A stretch of DNA of 5,700 bases from an uncultured Clostridia bacterium (GTDB lineage: Bacteria > Bacillota > Clostridia > Peptostreptococcales > Acidaminobacteraceae): contig CAMFGQ010000090.1 in assembly GCA_945950065.1 (NCBI GenBank), positions 1 through 5,700 on the forward strand, in the 5' to 3' direction. The notes beneath the pieces were generated by a model. That model was not told the DNA's origin. It saw nothing but the letters and a program-made list of their open reading frames with translations, and made no database searches. Positions 1 to 5,266 of the stretch are shown here, piece by piece (positions within the stretch are counted from its first letter, which is position 1; each line of letters opens with the position of its first letter). Both the position numbers and the translations under genes were made by a program.

Positions 1-171
1 CAATTTTTCTTCTAATTGACGTAGAACCTGATCGTCCAAATTACCAGTTACCTCTTTACGATAACGTGCAATAAAGGGGAGGGTATTCCCCTGGTCCATC
101 AGTTCTACCGTAGCAGCAACTTGTTCTTCCTTTAATTCTAGTTCTTCAGCAATCCGTTTAAAGATCTCCAT
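1..171 (-). CDS. tex: Tex, RNA-binding transcription accessory protein (5' part only)
   Basis: This is the N-terminal 57 codons of Tex; the rest lies beyond base 1. The visible protein starts MEIFKRIAEEL and contains the Tex hallmark in which a 'TVEL-x-D-x-G-x-T-x-PFIARYRKEVTG' stretch (about residues 21-43) is followed by 'LDD-x-x-LRQLEEKL'. Known Tex proteins are about 700-780 residues, with an N-terminal helical domain, a YqgF-like nuclease fold, helix-hairpin-helix motifs and a C-terminal S1 RNA-binding domain. Only the first helices are seen here. Tex is a cytoplasmic nucleic-acid-binding protein linked to transcription. The gene begins inside the last codons of tctA (14-base overlap, different frame). 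Two adjacent ATG codons are possible (174 and 171). I chose 171 because AAGGAG at 177-182 lies 5 bases from it but only 2 bases from 174. Identification is confident from the motif; function is by family. Confidence 0.93.
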   Translation of the reverse strand, partial: MEIFKRIAEELELKEEQVAATVELMDQGNTLPFIARYRKEVTGNLDDQVLRQLEEKL

Positions 172-1588
172 CATGACTCCTTTTTCTATAATTTGGCAGC
201 AGTGCCAAGAGTAGGATCAATCCCAAGAGGATCAGCGTTAAAGGTGACGCAAGATATTGGATTAACCCTTTCTCCCCCATGAGTAAAACACTCCTACGAA
301 AATTTGCATCCATCATGGGACCTAAAACAAGTCCCAGAATCAGTGGTGCTGTGGGTAGCTTCTGACTCTTCATGGCATAACCCACAAAACCAAAAATCAC
401 CATAAGCAGTATATCAAAAGAGCGATAGTTAAAACTATAGGCTCCAATAAAACTCAAGACAATCACAAACACAGCCAAAATGCTTCGCTTCACTTTAGCG
501 ATCATGCTTAAGCGCGGTGCTAGCACAAGACCCAAAAGCAGTAAAAACAGAGATGCTAAGAGCCCACTCCTCAAAATCCAACCAAACACTTCAGGACTTT
601 GACTCATAAACAGAGGGCCAGGTCGTAGTCCGTGCACCAAAAACACCGAAAGCATAACAGCAGAGACGCCATCTCCTGGAATTCCCAGACTTAGCATGGG
701 AATCAGAGCACCCCCTACGCAGGCATTGTTGGCAGTTTCACTAGCAATGATGCCCTCCACTGCTCCCTCACCAAAGGGAATCTTAGGATTCTTAGTTCTC
801 TTGACCGCCTGAGAATAAGACAAAAAGGATGCAACAGGAGTCCCAGCTCCAGGCAAAGCACCCACTATGGTTCCTAACAAAGCATAGTAGAGGGAAAAGG
901 GCAAATAGGAAAGTGCCTTTTTTACCGATATACTTCGAGCAAAGAGCTCAAAGTGAACTCCTCTTTCCTCGTGGATCATAGTCAGGGCCTCACTGAGACC
1001 AAAAAGCCCTAGTAAGACAGGCACCAAAGGTATACCCGCTTGAAGGGAAGTGATCCCAAAGGTAAAGCGCTGAGTTCCGGTTATGGGATCAAGTCCTACA
1101 AAGGATAAACACACACCAAAAATCCCTAGAAGTAAAGAGGCTACCACTTTGCCAGAAAGTGAACTCAGTGCTCCCATAGCTAGACAAGCCAACAAAAAAT
1201 AATCCACCGTACGAAAGCTCAAGGCCAACTGACTCAATGGCTTTGCAAAGAGTCCTAAACACAGAAGACCAACAACACTTCCTACTACAGAGTAGATGGT
1301 GGCAAGAAATAATGCATCGGTTGCTTGTCCCTTTCGCGCCATGGGATAACCATCCAGCGTGGTGACAACAGAAGATGGTGCTCCTGGCACATTGATGAGG
1401 ATGGCACTGACAGCTCCAGAGTAGACACCAACCACATAGACGCCCATGATCATGGAAAGGGCATACTCAGTTGGCCAACTATATGTAAGACTAAGAAGGA
1501 GCGCCGTTGCCATGGTCACGCTAAGACCAGGCAAAGTGCCCACAATCATGCCCAAAAGCGAACCTAAAAAGACAAAGAGAATAGACAT
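158..1588 (-). CDS. tctA: Tripartite tricarboxylate transporter, large membrane subunit TctA
   Basis: This is the large, about 12-helix permease subunit of a TTT-family secondary transporter, which moves a carboxylate delivered by the TctC lipoprotein through the cytoplasmic membrane using an ion gradient. The two family repeats are visible: 'GTLPGLSVTMATALLL' near residue 18 with 'NVPGAPSSVVTTLDGYPMA' near 67, and 'GALPGAGTPVASFLSYSQA' near 243 followed by 'ASETANNACVGGALIPML' and 'LGIPGDGVSAVML' near 301. 'GLDPITGTQRFTFG' (about 165-178) and the C-terminal 'LGLVLGPMMDANFRRSV' are also typical. About 476 residues compares with the usual near 500, so it looks complete. The start has an ATG-ATG doublet (1591 and 1588). 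I prefer 1588, 6 bases from GAGG (1595-1598); the alternative adds one Met. It follows tctB by a few bases and overlaps tex at its end. The substrate cannot be read from sequence. Confidence 0.95.
   Translation of the reverse strand: MSILFVFLGSLLGMIVGTLPGLSVTMATALLLSLTYSWPTEYALSMIMGVYVVGVYSGAVSAILINVPGAPSSVVTTLDGYPMARKGQATDALFLATIYSVVGSVVGLLCLGLFAKPLSQLALSFRTVDYFLLACLAMGALSSLSGKVVASLLLGIFGVCLSFVGLDPITGTQRFTFGITSLQAGIPLVPVLLGLFGLSEALTMIHEERGVHFELFARSISVKKALSYLPFSLYYALLGTIVGALPGAGTPVASFLSYSQAVKRTKNPKIPFGEGAVEGIIASETANNACVGGALIPMLSLGIPGDGVSAVMLSVFLVHGLRPGPLFMSQSPEVFGWILRSGLLASLFLLLLGLVLAPRLSMIAKVKRSILAVFVIVLSFIGAYSFNYRSFDILLMVIFGFVGYAMKSQKLPTAPLILGLVLGPMMDANFRRSVLLMGEKGLIQYLASPLTLILLGLILLLALLPNYRKRSHDGDL
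177..182 (-). promoter_or_regulatory. Ribosome-binding site of tex, inside tctA
   Basis: On the minus strand the hexamer AAGGAG lies within the last codons of tctA. It ends 5 bases before the ATG at 171 and 2 bases before the ATG at 174, which favours the second ATG as the tex start. Its position inside the upstream gene suggests tex is translated from the same transcript as tctA. Confidence 0.7.
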
Positions 1589-1594
1589 CATATA

Positions 1595-1598
1595 CCTC
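1595..1598 (-). promoter_or_regulatory. Ribosome-binding site of tctA overlapping the tctB stop
   Basis: The minus strand reads TGAGG across the tctB stop codon (TGA at 1597-1599), so the Shine-Dalgarno core GAGG shares bases with the stop. It is 3 bases from the ATG at 1591 and 6 bases from the ATG at 1588. This arrangement suggests that ribosomes finishing tctB can re-initiate on tctA. Confidence 0.55.
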
Positions 1599-1977
1599 AG
1601 GGAAGCATAATCCTAAAAAAGCGAATAAAGACTAAGTCCAGGATAAGAGTAAGGCCTAGGCTATAGAGTGCAGCATAGGGAAGTTTTTTCTCCGCTAAGA
1701 TGTAGAAGCCTAAAAAACAAAAGACCAAGGTACTCACCCAAAATCCCACTAGATTCCACAGAACCAGATAGATAAGGATAAAAGCACCCCTGCGCAAGGG
1801 AAAAGGCTTCTTGGTCCACTGTTCTTTGTAAAAGAAACTGAGAATCACCGTAAGTACACCTAAAAACATAGGCATAAGCCCTGGAGATAAGGCAATTTCT
1901 TCTTTACCACCATGAAACAGAAAGAATCCATAGCCAAACAGTGCAAGACCTAATAAACCAAGGATAAGCTTTTTCAT
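1597..1977 (-). CDS. tctB: Tripartite tricarboxylate transporter, small membrane subunit TctB
   Basis: This small, very hydrophobic protein of 126 residues has about four membrane segments (roughly residues 2-20, 32-50, 65-93 as one or two helices, and 102-122), the pattern of the TctB/DUF1468 subunit. The segment 'LSPGLMPMFLGVLTVILS' (about 31-48) matches the conserved 'PxxFP/MP...G' turn between helices 1 and 2 of that family. TctB is poorly conserved in sequence, so the call rests on size, topology, this turn and its position between tctC and tctA. TctB accompanies TctA in the membrane; its exact role is not well defined. Its ATG overlaps the tctC stop as ATGA (1974-1977), and no convincing Shine-Dalgarno sequence precedes it, so translation probably depends on coupling to tctC. 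It is slightly short for the family (commonly about 140-160) but shows no sign of damage. Confidence 0.85.
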   Translation of the reverse strand: MKKLILGLLGLALFGYGFFLFHGGKEEIALSPGLMPMFLGVLTVILSFFYKEQWTKKPFPLRRGAFILIYLVLWNLVGFWVSTLVFCFLGFYILAEKKLPYAALYSLGLTLILDLVFIRFFRIMLP

Positions 1978-2966
1978 GGTCTTGGTATCGAAAACTCTTC
2001 TGGTGAGCTTTCGGTTACACCCGCTTCGTAAAGCAACCAGCTCATACGAGATTCAAAGGATGAAAAGAAGCTTTTCATCTCCTCCACTGTGGAGTACTCG
2101 GTGTAGAGGGTTTCTTGCCCGCTGGACGCAATGTAGTTCTTCCATTCTTCTGATTCAACTGCTCTCTTGGCTGCTTCTCTCAAGGTCTCTAATACATCCT
2201 CTGGCACATCCTTATTTGCAAGAAGACTGAGAGGTGTAAAGGGCATGTCCATGAGCTCCTTGGCACCTTCTACTTCATCCTCAAGCAGGGGCACAGAAGC
2301 ATCGATCTGTAAGGGCTTTGAACCACAAACCGCAAGAGCTTTTAAATCTCCACTTTCAAGATACTCTCTCACCACAGAAGCATTGGAGTTTGTAAAATCC
2401 ACTTGATTTCCTAGCAGTGCCACGATGGCATCCAGTCCACCAGGAAAAGGCGTTAGGGTGAGCTTTGCACCAAGGGATTCATAGAGGAGTGCCTGAACAT
2501 GTCCAGAACCTCCTGGTCCTGTATAACTCATGCTAAGCCCCTTCTCTCTCATGGCATTAAAGAGTTCTCCAGCTGTAGTATAAGGGCTGTCTTTTCCAAC
2601 CACGATAACTTTGGGATCATTGGTTAACAAAAGAATGGGCTCAAAGTCACCAAAACTTAAAGTCGATAGACCCATAACCCGTTGAATGCCTAAAGAGTCA
2701 GCACTGACAAGGAGAGTATAGCCATCTGGTTTTGCATCATGAACGGCCAGTGTACCCACTGACCCCGATGCACCAGGTTGATTGATGATGGTAACATCAA
2801 CACCTAGTTCCTTGCTAAAACTCTCAGCAAAGGCGCGAGCCACAAGATCAGTGGTGCCCCCTGGAGAATAAGGAATAATTAATTGTACACTACGGTTGGG
2901 GAAATCTTGACTGCTACATCCCGCGAGAAGAAGGATGAAGATGAGAAGAAGAGATAGTTTTTTCAT
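1974..2966 (-). CDS. tctC: TctC/Bug-type solute-binding lipoprotein of the tripartite transporter
   Basis: This is the extracytoplasmic binding protein that captures a carboxylate-type ligand and passes it to TctA/TctB. The N-terminus is a lipoprotein signal peptide: MKK, a leucine-rich core, then lipobox LLAGC with the lipidated cysteine at residue 17, so it is probably anchored to the outer face of the membrane. The mature part opens with 'FPNRSVQLIIPYSPGGTTD' (22-40), continues with 'INQPGASGSVGT' (61-72) and 'KPDGYTLL' (79-86), and later has 'PGGLDAIVALLGNQVDF', all diagnostic of the Bug/TctC family. At 330 residues it has the normal length. Its ATG overlaps the stop of the exonuclease gene as ATGA (2963-2966), and AGG about 9 bases upstream is a weak ribosome-binding site. 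Bug proteins bind varied ligands (citrate, other dicarboxylates, amino acids, nicotinic acid), so no specific substrate is claimed. Confidence 0.95.
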   Translation of the reverse strand: MKKLSLLLIFILLLAGCSSQDFPNRSVQLIIPYSPGGTTDLVARAFAESFSKELGVDVTIINQPGASGSVGTLAVHDAKPDGYTLLVSADSLGIQRVMGLSTLSFGDFEPILLLTNDPKVIVVGKDSPYTTAGELFNAMREKGLSMSYTGPGGSGHVQALLYESLGAKLTLTPFPGGLDAIVALLGNQVDFTNSNASVVREYLESGDLKALAVCGSKPLQIDASVPLLEDEVEGAKELMDMPFTPLSLLANKDVPEDVLETLREAAKRAVESEEWKNYIASSGQETLYTEYSTVEEMKSFFSSFESRMSWLLYEAGVTESSPEEFSIPRP

Positions 2967-4243
2967 CGTGTTTTACCTATTGCAAGAAGGGTGAATTTAG
3001 CCCCTTCTTCTTTCATTTTTAAGACTTTGCGCAGCTTTTGTGTGTAATCAAGCCCTGCTTTTTTCTGTTTGATGACGACAAGATCAACTTTGTGGGAAGG
3101 GTTCATGGCATACTGGCCATTAACACTGCGTAAATCCCGTTGAAAACGATTAAGTTGTTGTTGACTAAAATCTCCTACGAGAAGTACGCGTTTGTCCCGC
3201 ATCTTTTCTTTATCATAGTAGCCTTCAAAGGGTCGGAGATAGAAATGAAGTTTTTTCCGCATGCTGTCCAAATCACCTTGACCTAAATACCGGAATTCCC
3301 AAAGCTGTCTCCACAACTCATTGAAGAGAAACTCCTCACGAAGATAGCTGTTCATTTCAAGCCACCGTTCCATCTCAAAGGATTCAGCTTTACCTAAAAT
3401 CTGCTCTAACTGACTAAGAGCTGTTGGTAAGTTGTGTGCTTTGCGCTCAGCATAGTATTTCATGTAGATGCGCTCAAGAATCCAATAAACTCCCTCCACA
3501 TAGTTGTCACGCTTTAAGAGATATTCTACTCGTAGGACTACTTCATGAAAGGGATAGGTATGCCTATGTTCCGAGGCTTTTCTAAGCCAACTTATCAACT
3601 GTCTTCTGGTTTTACTGGACAAAGGTGCTCCAAGCTCTTGCTTGGTCATGATACGGCGTAGACTATGAAGAGCTCCCATAAAGGTTGAGTGTTTGGAGCT
3701 TGCTGTAACGCTTCCACCATAGATGGAGATGTTGCTGCGTTCTAAGGGATAGTCTTTTTGCATTTTGGCAAAGATTTCTCCTGTTGCCGTTGCATCGCTA
3801 AGGGCATCATGATGGCTACCCAAATTAGCATCCATAACCAGACTTAAAAAGGCTAAATTGTATTTGGAAAAGCCAGGATACACCCTACCTGCTAGCTTCA
3901 CCGTATCAATATAATAAAGATCAGGAAAATCAATCTTAGCCTCCCGGAGAGATGCAGTAATCTGACCAAGATCAAAATTCGCATTATGGGCAATCAAAAT
4001 ACTGTTCTCACAGTAATCCTTAATCTCAGGCCAAATCTCAGAAAAACTAGGAGCTGCCTTGACCTGATAGGCTTCAATGCCGTGGACCCTTGTATTCCAG
4101 ATTTCAAAGCGACCAGGTGGCTTAATGTAATAGTGATGTCTTGCTTTGACAACCCCTTCTTCAACATTGACAAGACCCAAAGAGCAGATACTTGGCATCC
4201 TTCTGCTTGCTGTTTCTACATCCACAATGGTGTAATTGGTCAT
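2963..4243 (-). CDS. DEDDh-family 3'-5' exonuclease with long C-terminal extension (possible divergent BRCT)
   Basis: Residues 1-165 form a complete DnaQ-like exonuclease domain. Motif I is 'IVDVETA' (Asp8, Glu10), motif II 'AHNANFD' (Asp91) and motif III 'HHDALSDA' (His145, Asp150), so all catalytic metal ligands and the general-base histidine are present. This subtype resembles Firmicutes exonucleases annotated as DNA polymerase III epsilon-like; whether it acts on DNA or RNA cannot be told. Residues about 190-345 are charged, helical and unrecognised. Residues about 350-426 read 'KRVLLVGDF...HKVDLVVIKQ...TQKLRKVLKMKEEGAKF', a pattern like a divergent BRCT domain (inference). I placed the start at ATG 4243, not the TTG at 4258. 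The ATG has AAAGGA 5 bases upstream, gives an ATGA overlap with the kinase stop, and begins just before motif I. The gene ends in another ATGA overlap with tctC. Cytoplasmic; 426 residues. Confidence 0.9.
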   Translation of the reverse strand: MTNYTIVDVETASRRMPSICSLGLVNVEEGVVKARHHYYIKPPGRFEIWNTRVHGIEAYQVKAAPSFSEIWPEIKDYCENSILIAHNANFDLGQITASLREAKIDFPDLYYIDTVKLAGRVYPGFSKYNLAFLSLVMDANLGSHHDALSDATATGEIFAKMQKDYPLERSNISIYGGSVTASSKHSTFMGALHSLRRIMTKQELGAPLSSKTRRQLISWLRKASEHRHTYPFHEVVLRVEYLLKRDNYVEGVYWILERIYMKYYAERKAHNLPTALSQLEQILGKAESFEMERWLEMNSYLREEFLFNELWRQLWEFRYLGQGDLDSMRKKLHFYLRPFEGYYDKEKMRDKRVLLVGDFSQQQLNRFQRDLRSVNGQYAMNPSHKVDLVVIKQKKAGLDYTQKLRKVLKMKEEGAKFTLLAIGKTR

Positions 4244-5094
4244 GCGTGTCCTTTCCAAGAATCATAACTTTTTAATGTAAGGAGGGCACTTTCAAGCGCA
4301 GTCTCCATGGCTTCTTCTATGGCGATACCATGCATCTGACCAGCGATAAATGCCGAAAAAAGTGCATCTCCTGCTCCTAGTGTGGAGACAATCTCTTCTG
4401 CTTCTTTTTTTGCCCTTCTTTCAAGATTTCTACTTTTATACAGGAATCCCTCTTCCCCTAGGCTAAGAAGCACCGCTCCAAGCCCTCGCTTAAGAAGTTC
4501 TTCTATTGCTTGATTGACATCCTGAAGCGCAGTAAGACTCCTGAGTTCAGCCTGGTTCAATTTCAAGAGATGAACACAGTGAAGAAAGGAGTGAATTCTG
4601 CCTACACGATCCACAGATACACCATCCACATAGATTGGTTTTTCTCCATAGACACTACAAATCTCCCCCAATAACGCTTCACTAAGACAACAGTCAAGGA
4701 CAAGTGCATCTGCTCGATCTAGGGCTTTCTGGGGTAACTCTTCGAATTTTAGATCTTCAATTCCTTGCATATCAGCTAAGGCTCCATAGAGTTCACCATC
4801 TTGCTTTTCTAATCCCAAAAACAGATCACTTCGAGGGCGAGTGATTTTGTGGAAAGAAAAGGTCTGCTCTAGCAGTTCTTTTTCTAAAACCTCTCCAAAA
4901 ACATCTTCTCCTAGCACAGAAACAAAGTCTACAACATGTCCTGCCTGATGTAGACCTTGAGCAAGATTTCTTCCTACACCCCCTGCTTGGATGCGATAAC
5001 TGCCTTCACTGGCATCACCTAGGCGAAAGTTATGGTCACAACGCCCTACAAGATCAAGATTGCAGGCTCCGATTACACAGATTCTTTTCTTCAT
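4240..5094 (-). CDS. PfkB-family kinase, pseudouridine kinase-like
   Basis: This 284-residue cytoplasmic sugar/nucleoside kinase has the PfkB fold signatures. The N-terminal strand is 'ICVIGACNLDLVG' (5-17), the substrate-side glycine motif 'AGGVGRNLAQGL' spans 37-48, 'KLNQAE' lies at 178-183, and the ATP/anion-hole motif is 'STLGAGDALFSAF' at 237-249 with catalytic Asp243. Several details resemble E. coli PsuK from memory: GGVGRN-x-AQ, an 'A-x-DM' segment near 107-109, 'LDCCLSE' (133-139) and 'VDGVS' (156-160). Pseudouridine kinase makes pseudouridine 5'-phosphate from pseudouridine and ATP, and usually works with the glycosidase PsuG, which is not in this window. Another nucleoside or ribose-type substrate is possible. 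The protein is a little shorter than PsuK or RbsK (about 310). An in-frame TGA 15 bases upstream fixes the start at 5094, which lacks a clear Shine-Dalgarno sequence. Its stop overlaps the exonuclease ATG (ATGA), making it the first gene of the operon. Confidence 0.85.
   Translation of the reverse strand: MKKRICVIGACNLDLVGRCDHNFRLGDASEGSYRIQAGGVGRNLAQGLHQAGHVVDFVSVLGEDVFGEVLEKELLEQTFSFHKITRPRSDLFLGLEKQDGELYGALADMQGIEDLKFEELPQKALDRADALVLDCCLSEALLGEICSVYGEKPIYVDGVSVDRVGRIHSFLHCVHLLKLNQAELRSLTALQDVNQAIEELLKRGLGAVLLSLGEEGFLYKSRNLERRAKKEAEEIVSTLGAGDALFSAFIAGQMHGIAIEEAMETALESALLTLKSYDSWKGHA
4249..4254 (-). promoter_or_regulatory. Ribosome-binding site deciding the exonuclease start
   Basis: AAAGGA on the minus strand sits 5 bases upstream of the ATG at 4243, within the last codons of the kinase gene. 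A longer reading from the TTG at 4258 would place this site inside the coding sequence, which argues for the shorter protein. Confidence 0.7.
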
Positions 5095-5100
5095 GTTCTT

Positions 5101-5109
5101 AGTATATCA
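5101..5109 (-). promoter_or_regulatory. Extended -10 promoter candidate for the pfkB-exo-tctCBA-tex operon
   Basis: The minus strand reads TGA-TATACT, an extended -10 (TGn followed by 5 of 6 matches to TATAAT), immediately upstream of the kinase ATG at 5094. No good -35 hexamer lies at the usual spacing (TAGTCC at 5124-5129 matches only 3 of 6), as is tolerated with extended -10 elements. Transcription would be expected to begin about 6-7 bases downstream of the hexamer, almost at the start codon, which would give a leaderless message. This fits the missing Shine-Dalgarno sequence. Prediction only. Confidence 0.4.
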
Positions 5110-5184
5110 AAAGAAGAAGAACTGGACTAGTCTGACAGAGGCTGCCTTCTTCTCCTTTTTACAGAATTGATTCTTCTCCTTCAT
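5107..5184 (-). CDS. Possible 25-residue leader peptide or spurious small ORF
   Basis: An ATG at 5182-5184 opens a 25-codon frame ending with TGA at 5107-5109, 12 bases before the kinase start. The product would be MKEKNQFCKK... ending in four phenylalanines (VQFFFF), a basic then hydrophobic peptide with no recognised family. AGGG lies 4 bases upstream of the ATG and could serve as a ribosome-binding site. Against a real gene: it is very short, its composition simply follows the purine/pyrimidine tracts of the region, and its stop overlaps the -10 candidate. I list it as a weak candidate for a leader ORF. Confidence 0.15.
   Translation of the reverse strand: MKEKNQFCKKEKKAASVRLVQFFFF
5112..5153 (-). 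repeat. Inverted repeat (purine/pyrimidine arms), possible weak hairpin
   Basis: The plus-strand arms AGAAGAAG (5112-5119) and CTTCTTCT (5146-5153) are exact complements separated by 26 bases. In a minus-strand transcript the 3' arm would be pyrimidine-rich and followed by a short U-rich run just before the kinase gene. It could be a weak terminator or attenuator-like hairpin for transcription coming from the membrane-protein gene, but the arms are low in GC and the loop is large. The 8-base palindrome GACTAGTC (5125-5132) lies inside the loop, in the -35 region of the promoter candidate, and might be an operator core. Confidence 0.25.
5147..5181. repeat. Direct repeat TTCTTCTCCTT, two copies
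   Basis: An identical 11-base sequence occurs at 5147-5157 and 5171-5181 in the intergenic gap (plus strand), with starts 24 bases apart. On the minus strand each copy reads AAGGAGAAGAA, which contains a Shine-Dalgarno-like AAGGAG, although neither is followed by a convincing gene start. They may be protein-binding half-sites or simple low-complexity sequence. Confidence 0.4.
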
Positions 5185-5266
5185 GATTCCCTAGGATTTA
5201 TTTGAGCCCCAGAAAGATCATGGCGTCGCTAGGAACGATGTAACCTTATTTCTGCCAATCTTCTTT

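Noticed and set aside
1325..1567. 80-codon plus-strand open frame opposite tctA
   Set aside because: It lies wholly antisense to well-conserved TctA codons, has low-complexity His/Asp-rich content, and resembles no family.
1976..2406. Two overlapping plus-strand frames (84 and 79 codons) opposite tctC
   Set aside because: Both are antisense to a clearly conserved TctC sequence and have serine/leucine-rich shadow composition with no recognisable domain.
3986..4267. 93-codon plus-strand frame opposite the exonuclease N-terminus
   Set aside because: It is antisense to the catalytic motifs I and II of the DEDDh domain; its product looks like a shadow translation.
5253..5258. TTGGCA on the minus strand as a -35 element
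   Set aside because: It matches TTGACA at 5 of 6 positions, but the hexamer at 17-base spacing (TTCCTA, 5230-5235) is not a credible -10.
5185..5266. Possible tRNA, riboswitch or T-box in the intergenic gap
   Set aside because: I could find no cloverleaf arms, T-box motif or GC-rich terminator stem; the stretch is too short and shows no recognisable RNA signature.
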